A DNA stretch of 64,000 nt from Cornus controversa. Its lineage: Eukaryota; Streptophyta; Magnoliopsida; Cornales; Cornaceae. The translations under genes and the position numbers were made by a program. Shown here one piece after another: positions 22,555-34,314 of the stretch; the stretch's first letter is position 1; the number at the start of each line of letters is the position of its first letter. Below the pieces are notes generated by a model. The model saw only the letters and a list, made by a program, of their open reading frames with translations, made no database searches and was not told where the DNA came from. The stretch spans positions 91,018,533 through 91,082,532 of the forward strand of contig CM048845.1 of the NCBI GenBank assembly GCA_026545225.1, read 5' to 3'.

Positions 22555-23937
22555 TGATAGGCGTTGAATGTTACGCATTCTAGCCTCTTAACTTATGTAT
22601 TTTATTCTTTTAGTGATAGATTATTTTGTGATTTTACTTCGTTTTAGTGTTTTCTGTATTTTCAGGGCCTTAATGATTATTTCAGTAAAAACCAGGATTT
22701 TGGGCTTTCAAAGATAACATGCAAGAGGGTTAGATGAAGCCTACATCAATGAGATCCATTCCACCATTTATTTCAACTCAAATTAGCCCAAGAAAGAAGT
22801 CCGAGAGAACTACAACTGCTTAAGAAGGTTTCGGGCCTGAAGCCCAAATCTGCGCATAATATAGTCTTAATCCCATTTTGGAAAGGTTGAATGAAATTTG
22901 ATTCTGCACACTTTTGTATTTCACGAAAATTCCGTAAATCGGACTTCTAGTAGGTCAAAAGTTGAGCCGAAGTCAGCAGGAAAAACCCACCTGATTAGTG
23001 TTGCGGGAAAACCTAATTAATTCCTAATTGGATTAGGACTTTGATGTATTCTCTTGGCTATTTAAAGTGACAAATTAGGGCTGTATTGAGGAGGCTTGGT
23101 AGCAGCTTTGAAGAGCTTTTGGAGTGGAGAATCATTGGAGAACAAGACGTATCATGAGCGGCTAGTTCAGCCACCAGGGTTTTGATGGAACCCTAACTAA
23201 ACATCACTGGTTTGATTGTTCTAATTATCGGGGATTTTTGTATTCATTCATAGATTGTGTAATTTAAAGGATTCTTATTATTGAATTGAGCAATAAAAGT
23301 CTTATAAATTCAGTTTCAATGATTTCTTATCTTGTCTTAGATACTTGATTGTTGTTATTGAACTCGTCCCTCTTGTTTTCTGTGATCATGAGAGTGATTA
23401 TTACACAATGGTTTTCACTGAATATATCATTAAAAGCTTTGATGGATTATGCCTAGAGAAGATGAACCATACTGCACCCTAGATTAGAGTAGTTAGGCAG
23501 ATGGCCCATGCCAATCGAAGATAGTCCATGACTTAGCCTTAATCATATGTTATCTTCTTGATGGATGGAGGTGAGCTTGTAGCCACCAACACCACTTATG
23601 CATGATATGATGCCCCACAGTTAGTTCAATTGACCATTGATTGTGAAGTTAGTGGTGAAATCAATTACCCCAGACTTATCTTATATTCTTTACACTCCTT
23701 AGTTTTTCTTGCTTTTGTTCAATTGCTTCATTAGTTAATTTAGAATTAAAAATCAGAATTTATTTCTTTTAAATTTAATTAGAATTAGTCCTAACAATTC
23801 AACTCAGTCAGACCACAGTCCCTGAGGTTCGACACCCCTTCCTTTCGATAGCCCTATTCTGCAAGGAATTCGTTCTATTGCGAAGTGTGGTAATTTTTAA
23901 TTGATATACTTTTTGAGTCACACTCACACATGAATCA
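22555..23937 (+). repeat. Solo LTR of the A/B family (subtype 2), TSD CCACA
   Basis: TGATAGGCGTTGAATG...CACACATGAATCA is a complete LTR of 1383 bp without internal sequence. CCACA flanks at 22550-22554 and 23938-23942, and C's pol continues on each side. An LTR alone between a perfect target-site duplication is the usual product of recombination between the two LTRs of a full insertion. Confidence 0.95.
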
Positions 23938-24901
23938 CCACATTTTTGGTTCCCTTTTTGTCCCTTATCTCAAAGTTAAACTCTTGCAACAAGAGTATCC
24001 ATCGTATCAACCTAGGCTAGGTGTCCTTTTTGGCCAATAGATGTCGGAGGGCGGCATGGTTCGAATAGACAATGACCTTGGAACCTAATAAATAAGCTTG
24101 AAATTTATCCAAGGCAAATACTGCTGCAAGCAACTCCTTTTCCATTGTGGTATAATTGATTTGAGCCTCGAAAAGGGTTTTACTTGCGTAGTAGATGACA
24201 TGTGGCAATTTGTCTACTCGTTGCCCTAAGACCTCACCCATGGCATAATCAGATGCATCACACATGATCTCAAATAGGAGAGCCCAATTTGGAGGGATAA
24301 GAATTGGAGCGATTGTAAGCATGGTGCGGAGTTTTTCAAACGCGCTAAGGCACGCTTTATCAAAGGTAAAGCAAGACTCTTTTTCAAGAAGGTGGCACAA
24401 AGGCCGAGAGATCTTGCTAAAGTCTTTGATGAAACGGCGATAAAAGCCCGCATGCCCAAGCAATGAACGAATCTCTCTCACCGTTGATGGTGGAGGAAGT
24501 TTGGAAATAAGCTCAACCTTGGCTTTGTCAACCTCGATTCCTCTCTTAGACACAATGTGCCCTAGGACAATGCCCTCTTAAACCATAAAATGGCTCTTTT
24601 CCCAACTAAGAATTAGGTTGGTCTCTTGACATCGTTTGAGATCACGGGATAGATTTTGGAGACATGATTCAAATGAAGGCCCAAACACAAAAAAATCATC
24701 CATGAACACTTCCAAAATTTTTTCCACCATGTCCGAAAAGATAGACATCATACACCGTTGAAAAGTCACCAGTGCATTGCACAACCCAAAGAGCATGCGT
24801 CTATAAGAAAATGTGCCGAAAGGATATGTAAAGGTGGTTTTCTCTTGATCCCTCGGGTCTATAGCAACTTGATTATAGCAGAATATCCATCTAAGAAACA
24901 A
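23938..24901 (-). pseudogene. Element C pol: RT (second half) and RNase H
   Basis: The reverse strand has the RT segment [19 protein letters not shown], the polymerase motif VFMDDFFVFG (about 24700), and [20 protein letters not shown]. RNase H follows ([46 protein letters not shown]). There is a stop at about 24576. The reading frame shifts relative to the upstream part near 24870-24900, where a single-residue disruption is visible in the CFLDGYS segment. The 3' side is interrupted by the solo LTR. Confidence 0.88.
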
Positions 24902-26319
24902 TAAAAACTTTGACCAGCTAGTCTCTCTAAGATTTGATCAATAAAAGGAAGAGGGAAGTGATCTTTCCGAGTGGCTGAATTTAATTTCCTATAATCTATG
25001 CACACACTCCATCCCGTGGTGGTGCATTGGGGAAATAATTCACCCTTATCATTTGGTTGCACCGTAATACCGAACTTCTTTGGAACCACTTGAGTGGGAC
25101 TAACCCACTTGATATCTGAGATGGGGTAAATAATTCCTGCAGCTAGTAACTTCACCACCTCCTTCATTACAACGTCCTTCATATTTGGATTTAATCGATG
25201 TTGTGCCTCCCTTGAGGTCTTTGCATCTTCTTCCAAGTGTATGCAGTGCATACAAATAGAAGGATCTATTCCCTTAAGATCTGCCACACTCCATCCTATT
25301 GCTTCCTTGTGCTCTTTTAGCACCTTAAGGAGTTCCATCTCTTGATCATTGGTGAGATTAGAAACAATAATGACTGGAAGGGTCTCATTAGCACCCAAGA
25401 AAACATACTTAAGTGTAGCCGGTAGAGGCTTAAGCTCAAGTTGTGGTGGGGAAATTAAAGAAGGAGTTTGGAAAGTTTTGGACAAAGGAGGCAAGGGTTC
25501 TCTCGGAACTCTCCATTTAGGCAAATCCATGACAGTAGTGACATCGAGCATTGAATTGACTTCACAAATGGATCGCTCAATGTCAAAACCGTCATAGTTA
25601 AAATGATTTAGGCATGCCTCTAAAGGATCCTTAGAAAGAATAGAAGGAAGTGCTTCTTGAACCAGGTCTTCCACTACATCAACACAAAAGCACTCACTTT
25701 CATCATCGGATGTGTGGTGAGAAGCATTAAAGATGTTCAAATGGACTTTCATATTCCCGAAAGAGATGTCTATCACTCCGGTATGGCAATTAACGCAAGC
25801 GTTTGCCGTAGCCAAGAATGGACGACCTAGAATGATAGGAATATGTCGATTTGAATTTTGAACCGGTTCCGTGTCAAGGACTATGAAGTCCACCTGAAAG
25901 TAGAATTTGTCCACTTGAATGATTACATCCTCAATGATGCCACGTGGTTGCTTCACCGAGCGGTCGGCAAGTTGTAACAGAACTGTGGTAGGCTTAAGTT
26001 CCCCCAAACCCAGTTGTTGGTAAACTGAGAATGGAAGCAAATTGACACTAGCCCCTAAATCAAGAAGTGCCTTTTCAAAAGATTGATTTTCAATGGTGCA
26101 AGAAATGGTCGGAGCACCCGGATCTTTGAATTTAGGAGGGGCTTGGTGTTGGAAAATGGAGCTTATGTGCTCAGTTAGGAGGACTTTCTTAGGAGCATTA
26201 TTCCTAGATTTGCGCTTTTGAGTGCACAAGTACTTCAAGAATTTAGCATAGGAGGGAATTTGCCGGATAGTATCAAGGAGAGGGAGATTGATCTTTACTT
26301 GTTTGAATATCTCCATCAT
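24859..26319 (-). pseudogene. Element C protease and RT N-terminus
   Basis: A 486-codon open stretch. The aspartic protease motif ALLDLGASVNLLPFSVYQQ lies near 26050, with the conserved VILGRPFLATANACVNC near 25800. The linker has YVFLGANETLPVI, and RT begins at [38 protein letters not shown] and [19 protein letters not shown]. It reaches [11 protein letters not shown] before the frame is lost near 24880. The protein is close to the F equivalent, so C and F belong to one family. Confidence 0.9.
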
Positions 26320-27041
26320 GTCTTGAATTCTCTCTCATTGCTTCCCAAAATGAGAAGGTTCCTTCAATCTTTGAGGAAAAGGAACCGGAGATTCAAAAGA
26401 AGCGTCAAGATTTGGACTTGATGACGACACAACTTCACTTGCCTTTCCTTTTGGATTTAATGGGATGTTGTGCACATTTGGATTTAAGGGAAACAATTTT
26501 GGATTTAATTGGGATTCTTTTAATTTTTGGGTTGCTCTTGGGATTCCTTTTTCTCTTCTTCCCCTACCTTGGAATTGATGATTTTACCACTCCTTAAGGT
26601 GGTGATTGATTGAACTTGCTCCGGAGGAGCATTACAAGATGAAGATGATGGATCCTCAATCACATGAACACCCTTAGGATTTGCCACCGGTTGACTTGGC
26701 AACTTACCTTCCTCTCTTCTATTCAAGGCATTAGCTAGTTGCCCGATTTGAGCTTCTAACCTAGCCATAGATTGAGCATTAGCTTCAAGCTTAGAGATTG
26801 ATTGAGAGTGAGTTTACAATAAGCGGGTATTATCCTCAAGATTGCTTATCACTCTTTCTTCAAAGCCTTGGCTTCTCGGAGGAGGTGGTGGTTGTTGGTA
26901 ATTGGACCTTTGATGGTAAGGTTGAGGATTTGGCCTATATTGAGGCTGTTGAGATTGGGAATTGAAAGAATTTTGCCCTTGAAAAGAGGGACTTGATTCT
27001 TGAGGTTTCCATGAAAAAGCCGGAGGATTCTTGTAACCAGG
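26320..27041 (-). pseudogene. Element C gag, C-terminal part only
   Basis: The reverse frame shows a Pro/Gln-rich region (NPPAFSWKPQESSPSFQGQ, QQPQYRPNPQPYHQR), then MARLEAQIGQLANALNRREEGKLPSQPV and VQSITTLRSGKI, as in F gag. The capsid domain, zinc knuckle and start codon are missing. The sequence stops at AACCAGGAT near 27041 and continues as 14 bases copied from B pol, then the LTR. Stops near 26815 and at 26320-26330 and a frame change break it. Confidence 0.85.
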
Positions 27042-27055
27042 ATATGGCCCAATAC
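27042..27055 (-). other. Scrap of B-type pol target site next to the C 5' LTR
   Basis: ATATGGCCCAATAC matches the B/A pol sequence flanking the C insertion (A minus strand near 54824-54837; B at 9304-9317 with one difference). It ends in the same AATAC as the target-site duplication. It does not belong to gag and should not be on this side of a full-length element. Confidence 0.75.
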
Positions 27056-28453
27056 TGATGTGGTCGGAACTTGAATTATATTGTAAGCTTATTTTTGCTC
27101 CTTTTATCAAAATATAATTTAACCACTCGCAAGAGCACAAATCTTTGTAGATATGGTTCTATATAGAGGGTATCGATCCCACGAGGACTAGTTGTAATTG
27201 TCTTAAAGAAAGATTACTTCCACTTTAATCCTAAAAACAAGGTTTTTGAGTTTTGTTTATAAAACTATTGCATGAATGTAATGACAATAAATTTAAAGAG
27301 TAAAGGTTGGGAGAGAGAACTAGGGGTGGTTTCCACCACTAGCCATTCACATGTTCATAAGTGTAGCAAGCATGGGATTCATAAATTAAATGCCTAACAA
27401 TGTCATTAGGCTTGTGACCTCAATGACATATCAAAAGATTAATGTGTGTGCCAACCTATCATAATCCATCTTTAACAAGCATCTTCAACCTAACTAACTA
27501 CCTAATTACCCTACTCTCTAAGTGAACCTACATGCATCCAAACTACCTTATCTTGGCATGGTTTATACAAGCAAGCACTACACATTCATTTAAAGTACCA
27601 TTACCTAGCCACCATTTGCATTTCTTATGGAATATGCAAATGTTGTGCATTCAAATGACAAAATCTACTCTAAGACAAGAATAAACTCCACATCAAATGA
27701 ATATATATAAGAAATGTATAAGTGTACATTGTCACTAGACTAGATAATCAACTTTTAATTACAAATCGCAAAATGCTACAAAAATGAACAAGTTTACATG
27801 ACTAAGGGTTTCACCAACACCCTAGTAGAGAAGTTAGTTGCTCATGGCTGCCTTGCACTCTTCCATTGATGAAGAAAGTGGAGCTTCAAGGTCTGGTTCA
27901 GCTCCTTCTTCTCCTCTCCCGAATGTCTCTCCTTGTGTATTCTGATGTGTGTGAGAGATCCATGAGAAATGGCTTCTTTTTGTGCTTTATGGCTACCTTT
28001 TTCAACCTTGGGGCCCACCATATATATATATGTATCAATATATATCTCCACTATATCAAGAAGGTCCCCAAGGGTCTTGTTCAAGTCAGACAATCCCTCT
28101 AGTCGTGCAAAAAGGGGGATTTTGTTGCAAGTGGGAGAGCAGGTGAGCAAGTGGGCAAGTGGCTCTGTAGAATCTCGATCAATCGAGATTGGATCTCGAT
28201 TGATCGAGATTTCGATCAATCGAAGTGAGATCTCGATTGATCGAGATCAACATCTCGATTGATCGAGATGACTTGGCTGCAATTCTGACTTTTCTCTTCA
28301 GCTGCAAAAAGCCTCAAATTTTGCTCATTTCACTACAAGACCTGCAATACATCAAAAACACAAAAATACCGTAAACATATCTTGGTAAACATAGAAACGG
28401 GACTAACATATGCAATAAAAAGGGTTCAAATGCATAGAATTGAACACTTATCA
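27056..28453 (-). repeat. 5' LTR of element C
   Basis: A complete LTR of 1398 bp. On the minus strand it starts TGATAAGTGTTC at 28453 and ends GACCACATCA at 27056. It carries the palindrome array at 28172-28269. With AATAC on both sides (27051-27055 and 28454-28458) it also has the appearance of a solo LTR. Confidence 0.9.
28172..28269. repeat. Palindrome array in the C 5' LTR
   Basis: Five units: ATCTCGATCAATCGAGAT (28172-28189), ATCTCGATTGATCGAGAT (28193-28210), TTCGATCAATCGAA (28211-28224), then two more 18-mers ending at 28246 and 28269. It has one unit fewer than the F and G/H copies. Confidence 0.9.
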
Positions 28454-28458
28454 AATAC

Positions 28459-29402
28459 AATACCTTCTTTCACCATAAAATGGCTCTTCTCCCAACTAAG
28501 TACCAAATTACGCTCTCGGCACCTTTGAAGCACTAGTGATAAATTACTCAGACAGTGTTCAAAGGATGATCCAAAAATAGAGAAATCATCCATGAACACC
28601 TCCAAGAATTTTACCACCATGTCAGAAAAGATGGCCATCATACACCTCTAGAATGTCGCCGGAGCATTACATAATCCAAATGGCATACGACGATAAGCAA
28701 AAGTACCAAAGGGACAAGTGAAAGTGGTCTTCTCTTGATCTTCTGGATCCATAGCCACTTGGTTATAACTGGAGTAACCATCCAAAAAGTAATAATAGCT
28801 CTGACCAACTAACCTTTCAAGTATTTGATCAATAAATGGAAGAGAAAAGTGATCCTTCCTTGTCATAAAATTGAGCTTTCTATAATCAATGCAAACATGC
28901 CAACCTGTGGCAGTACGTTGTGGGACAAGCTCTCCCATAGAGTTAGGGACAATGGTAAGGCCAGACTTCTTAGGAACCACTTGTGTTGTACTCACCCATG
29001 TGCTGTCAGAAATTAGATAAATGATACCTGCATCAAGTAACTTGACAACCTCTTTCATTACCACCTCTTTCATGTTGGGGTTCAGTCGCCTCTGTGCCTC
29101 TCTAGTTGGCTTACATCCTTCTTCCAAATGGATTTTGTGCATGCAAATTGAGGGATCAATGCCTTTAAGATCAGTAACACTCCACCCAATTGCTTCACGA
29201 TGTTGATATAAGACCTCTACTAAACTCTTCTCTTGAATTTCTGTCAGATCAGAGACAATTATAATAGGAAGAGTTTTTTGTGCCCCTAAAAATACATACT
29301 ATAATTTGTCAGGCAAAGGCTTCAACTCTAATTCTGGAGGGGACTCTAATGAAGGCACTAAGGGAGTGCTAGAGAGAGAAGGTAGTGGCTCAATTGGAAT
29401 TT
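28459..29402 (-). pseudogene. Element B pol: RT first half
   Basis: The reverse strand reads [78 protein letters not shown], then the polymerase motif VFMDDFSIFG (about 28590) and [13 protein letters not shown] stop at about 28647 follows NAPATF and another lies near 29300. The left edge joins 9312 across element C. The right edge is cut near 29402 by a solo LTR with loss of about 450 bases of protease. Confidence 0.88.
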
Positions 29403-30532
29403 TTTTTTTTGCATGACTAATTGTTTAATGACATGCTTAGTAGGCTTAAATGATCTTTTTGGTGTTTTCGGTTACGGGTATGGGACCGGAATGAGTTCGG
29501 GTAACCGAGAGAAATAACTACAAACTCTAGAGAGAGTGGTGTGGGGGTATGGATGAAGTTTTAAGGGTATAAGTGAAGTTATGAAAAATGAGGAAAGGCT
29601 AGTTTGCGAATAAGTGCAAATGAGCCATAACAAGGAGCAAATAAGGAGAGGTGGAGGGTTTAGTTGCAAAGGGCCAAATATATTATACATATATGATATA
29701 TACATGGAAAAAAGAGGGGAAAATCAGATTTTTCACTCCTCTCTCTCTCTCTTGCCGGCTCTACCACTCTCTCTCTCTACAAGTTCTCTTCTCTCCTTCT
29801 CTCTAAGTTTTGAGGGCCTAAAAGTGAGATTTGAGGGTAAAGCCAAGAATTAAAGTTGTTCTCCTCACTCTCCTCTTCGATTTGATCGGTGGAAAGTTGC
29901 CGTTGGAGGAGTTTGAAGCTTGGTGAAATTTGGGTCTTCCACTTCTAAGCTTGGATTTTGAGGTAGGGGTTCTCCTTCTCATCTCTTTGTCGATTCTAGG
30001 GCTTTGGTGAAGTGGTGAGAGTTAAGTGTTTATATTGCATGGTTTAGAGTGGTAAGAGGGGTGGGAGGTGGTGTTCTACTCTCTTTGGTCTCTATTGTGC
30101 AATAGATATGTGTATGGTTGTATATACGGTATAAAGGGGTGAATGTGTGAGAGATATTAGCATGTATGCAATTATGCTAGATTTTGTGCACATATGTGAA
30201 AATGTGTTATATTGAACATGTATGTATTATGTGTTGTTGAGTGAGGCAAATGCATGCTACTTTTATATAGAAAATGTGTGCATTTATAAAACATGACCAA
30301 AATGTGCTTAGGTGATGTTGTGTGAGCATATGTGGAGTGTATGCTAGGCCTTGCATGTATAGGTAAATATATATGTGGTATTGTGAGGATGAAAATCATG
30401 CTATGTGTTTTATTAATTGGCATATACATTGTGAAGCATGAGATTGAATGCTAAATCGTTATATGTTCGAAATGCATATATTGGAGCCGTTGTGAGGTAT
30501 ACGGGAGAGAGAGTGGTTGTGTAACTTATTCA

Positions 30533-30741
30533 ATCACCTTGGAGTAGCGAATACTCGGTGATGATTCGATCACCTCGGAGTAGAGAATACTCGGTGACGA
30601 ATTTTGAAATAATCTAATCACCTCGGAGTAGAGAATACTCGGTGATAGACTTTGAAACGGTCCAATCACCTCAGAGTAGAGAATACTCGGTGGCGGATTC
30701 CTCAATGGTCCAATCACCTCGGAGTAGAGAATACTCGGTGA
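30533..30741 (+). repeat. Hairpin-like tandem repeats in an E-type LTR (5 copies)
   Basis: Five copies of a 28-base unit, TCACCTCGGAGTA-gagaa-TACTCGGTGA, have variable spacers giving a period of about 36-49 bases. The two arms are near-complementary, so each unit can fold. Related arrays lie at 35480-35740 and 49463-49820. Confidence 0.88.
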
Positions 30742-31735
30742 TGGATTTTGTAATTGTGTGGGAAGTGACTCAGTTGGATGATTTGGTCAAAAATCATGTT
30801 AGGATATCGGGTTATGTCCGAGGGAGAGAAAATTATATGATTATTGCTTTCATTGTTAAATTATGAAGCATGATTTATGTTTAATGCATTTCTTATACAC
30901 ATGCATTGCTTGTGAATGAACATGGAATATGTTAGATGATACATGTAATGTAGTGACATGCATTCATGTAGGTCGTGTCGGGTCGGCACTTAGGTGGGTT
31001 GGGGTATCTCTACTGAGCCGCAGTGGTGCTCACCCCTTTATTATAAAATTTTACAGATAAGGCGCCAATGACGGACGGGACTTGAATGTTTAAGCGGGAT
31101 TTTGGTAGCATTTTTGATATATTTTGGGGATGTTGTATATTTGGCTATCCGTGCCGGCTTGTGGCACGTTGTTTATGTAGTTGTAGTCATGGTTGGATTT
31201 TTAGCATTTTTGGACCTTATGCATGAAATCCCTGTAATGACTATGAACTTGGAATTTATATGTATTGTGGTTATTTCTTGGACTAAACTAAATTATGGAT
31301 TGTAAAGTTATGGTTCCATCTTATATTATAACCTTATGGTTGGACTTTTCTCAAGTATAAGAATTGGGAATGAATGGAAAGGATATGTGGTTTGAATGGA
31401 TGGACTTTAATTAGGGCTTTGTATAACTATGGTTGAAGTATGATTTGGATGAAATGGATGATTTTGAATGCAAAGATTGTAAAATTATGATTTCATTCAA
31501 ATGTTGTAAGTTGTTTGAATGTTTTGATGGTGGTCAAGGGATTTGCATAGCCATTTGGGGGAAACATGCCCAAAAAGTGTTCATTTTGGATCCATGGAGT
31601 GTTCATGAGGATTTCTATTAGTTTTGGTAGATTTTAATCATGATTTGAGTCATGTTTTGAGTTTGATTTTGAGTTGGTAATGTGATTGAATGCTTTGAGG
31701 TTTTAAAAAAATCAGGTTTTGGGCTATTTTTAGCA

Positions 31736-31887
31736 CTTTCGGTCGAGTGGGCTCTGCACCGGTCGACCGAAAGTGCAATATACCGAGAGTTTGCATTTTG
31801 TAACAGGTTTTGGTCGACTGGGCAATGTTTCGGTTGACTGAAATTCCCCTTCGGTCGACCGAAACTACCCATCAGCCGACCGAAAGG
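31736..31887. repeat. TTCGGTCGACCGAA-type palindrome cluster in an E-type LTR
   Basis: About six units of 14-17 bases include ACCGGTCGACCGAAAGT (31758-31774), TTTCGGTTGACTGAAA and TTCGGTCGACCGAA (31851-31864), with diverged neighbours. The spacing is about 15-30 bases. Confidence 0.8.
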
Positions 31888-32255
31888 AACCTGGGCAGCT
31901 CCACTTGCATCCGAACTTCGAATGGGTGTAAATTCTTCGTTTTAGATCGAAATTGAGTGCCATTTTTTTTGAAATTGGGTGCTTTTAAATTATCTATCCA
32001 ATGGTGTAAGTTTCAGCTACAACTTATAATCACACAGGTTTGCATGTGTGAAAATATGTAGGCCGCGACTAGTTGGTCATACAACTAAGGCATAGTTTGG
32101 GGCCCATGGTGGTTGATTAAGGTTGGATGATGTATATCTATATGAAAGATAAAGTTAGGCTTTCATGGTAATTATAGAGGAAATAGAGGGTCCATTGGGA
32201 TTAATGGATGGGTTAACCTCCGGTTTCCCAGGAGTTGGAAAATCGGGGCGTTACA

Positions 32256-34314
32256 ATCTATCTGCAAATTGTAATACCACCGAGGTAGGCTTTAATTCTC
32301 CCAAGCCCAATTGTAAGTAGACTAAATAGGGTAGCAAATTCACACTTGCACCCAAATCAAGAAGAGCTTTATCCACATGGTGCTCCCCAATGATGCATGA
32401 GATAGTTGGAGCACCAGGATCGTTGTACTTGGGAGGAGTACACTGCTGAATTATCGAACTTACTTGTTGTGGCAGCATCACTTTCTTTGGCATGTGGCTT
32501 TTAGAATGCCTTTTTTGAGTGCACAAGTCCTTCAAGAATTTAGCATAAGGAGGAATTTACTTGATAGCATCAAGGAGTGGCAAATTAATCTTTACTTGTC
32601 GAAACACCTCCATCATGTCATGGAGCTTGTCCCCTTGCTTCCCCAATTTAGATGCTTCAAGGAAACGTTGTGGGAAAGGAGCCTTAGGCTCATAAGGAAT
32701 TTCAGCACTTGGACTTGTGGTCACCTTTTCTTCTTCTTTCTTCTCACCCACTTTATTATCAATTATTTTTCCACTCCTCAAAGTGGTAATAGCTTGAACT
32801 TGCTCATGGTGTGGGTTGCTTGTGGAAGCTTGCATCCCTCTAGGATTAACAATTGGTTGACTAGGGAGTTTCCCTTCTTCTCTTCTACTCAATGAAGTAG
32901 CAAGCTGTCCAAACTGAGATTCCAGTTTGGCAATGGATTGAGAATGCGAGTGCACTAGCTGAACTATATATTGTACTGTTGCTGCAGTAGCTTACACTAT
33001 CTCTATAAGAGAATCAAGCTTGTCAACTTTGGACAAGGTAAATGTCAGTTTGTCTTCAATAGCAAAAATTCTTTGGGCCATAAGACTTTGTGTTTGAAAT
33101 TACTGTTGAGGCACAAAAGTCCTAGGTTGATATGATGGTTGCATTGCTGCCCCTTGGTTACTGTAAGAAAAACCAGGATAATTCCTCCTTGTGGGATTGT
33201 AAGTATTACCTCGTGGAGGATTCATTGGTCCAGCGAATGTAGCTTGGACTTGCTCATGTTGAACATCAGAGAATTGCCCCATTGAAGAGCAATTGCTCAC
33301 ATTATGCATAGGACTAGAGCAAAATTCACAAGGGCCTAGCAATGAAGAATTTGAAGCAGAAGGAGTTTGATTGGCAGCCATAATTGCTACCACCTTCTGT
33401 GCAATTAAATCAATATCAGTTGGTATAGCTTCTGAAGCACCAACCTCATAAATTCCATCAGTCTTCCTTGTAGTGGCAGGTCTGCTAGAACGAGTAGAGG
33501 ACACATGTTGCAGAGAGTTGTCACTAAGATTCTCAAATAAGGTCCATGCCTCTTCTTCACTCTTCAACATAAAAGTACCTCCACACGACGCATCTACCAT
33601 CTGTCTGTTGGCTTCTGTGAGCCCTTCATGAAAACTCTACACTAGTTGCCACTTAAGAACTTGATGATGGGGACGCTTCCTAAGAAGGTCCTTAAATCTT
33701 TCCCATGTCTCATAAAATTATTCCCCCTTATGTTGGGAGAAACCAGTGATAGCTCGTCTGAATTGATTGGTCTTCCCTATCAGAAAATACTTCTTGAGAA
33801 ACTCATGTTGCATCTAAGTCCAAATCTGAGTCCAAGTCGTGATAGAACTTGCCGGTAGAGAATTGAACCAATACTTTGCTTTGTCTTTCAAGGAAATTGG
33901 AAAAAGTCTCATTCTGAAAGCATCTTCAGAGAAGTTGTGAATTTTTTTAGTTGAGCACACTTCAATGAATTCATCCAGATGCTTATAAGGGTCTTCTTGA
34001 GTCAGCCCAAAATAAGATGGTAGCATCTAAATGATGCTGGACTTGATCTCATAATTCTGTACTGTGACATTCGGCAGTTGAAAACCTGCTGGTGAGGTAT
34101 ATGTCTCAGGAACATAGTAGTCCCTAAGCAATCTAGCTCTTTCTCCATCAGCATTAGGAACAAGGTTGTTATTCCTCTCTTCTGCCATATCTTCAATTAA
34201 TTCTTCCTCTTGCACAATGGTATCAACAGGGATGTTCCTCTATTGTCTAAGAGTATGTTCAGGTTCAGGATCAAGAGGTATCAAAGGATCAGCTACAGAA
34301 CGACAACCTTGCAT
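32256..34314 (-). pseudogene. Element B gag and start of protease
   Basis: The ATG at 34314-34312 matches the MQGRRS start in A. All pieces lie in one reverse frame: the capsid-like domain (LPSYFGLTQEDPYKHLDEF, FPISLKDKAKYWFNSLP), a CCHC knuckle (CEFCSSPMHNVSNC, about 33320), a Gln-rich linker, and a protease start with ALLDLGASVNLLPYLVYL near 32330. It is broken by at least seven in-frame stops. Compared with A, most are CAG/CAA to TAG/TAA, for example at 34027-34029, about 33718, about 33640, 33100-33102, about 32993 and 32557-32559. A 12-base tandem duplication near 33825 adds residues after TWTQ. The protease is cut at 32256. Confidence 0.9.

Larger units (their letters stand above)
9318..28453 (-). 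mobile_element. Element C: reverse-strand Athila-type element inserted in B pol (TSD AATAC)
   Basis: The outer ends lie at TAATGTGGTC (9318, a TG-to-TA variant) and ...CACTTATCA (28453), flanked by AATAC at 9313-9317 and 28454-28458. B's pol reads up to each flank. Inside, from right to left, are the 5' LTR, part of gag, protease, RT, RNase H, integrase, a scrap of third ORF and a truncated 3' LTR. Element D (11503-21423) and a solo LTR (22555-23937) are inserted within it. The gag start, leader and primer-binding site are missing at the 27041/27056 junction, and most of the third ORF is missing at the 10017 junction. Confidence 0.85.
29403..32255 (+). repeat. E-type solo LTR in element B, 5'-truncated
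   Basis: It shares with the LTRs at 34390 and 59262 the CTCTCTCT-rich segment, the conserved GGTATCTCTACTGAGCC-GCAGTGGTGCTCACCCC block (about 31011), and the end GGGGCGTTACA. The usual TGTAGAGACCG start is absent; it begins at a T-run after GGAATT. The flanking B sequence lacks about 450 bases found in A (53425-53875), so a deletion removed both. It holds tandem hairpin repeats (30533-30741) and a palindrome cluster (31736-31887). No gene. Confidence 0.8.
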
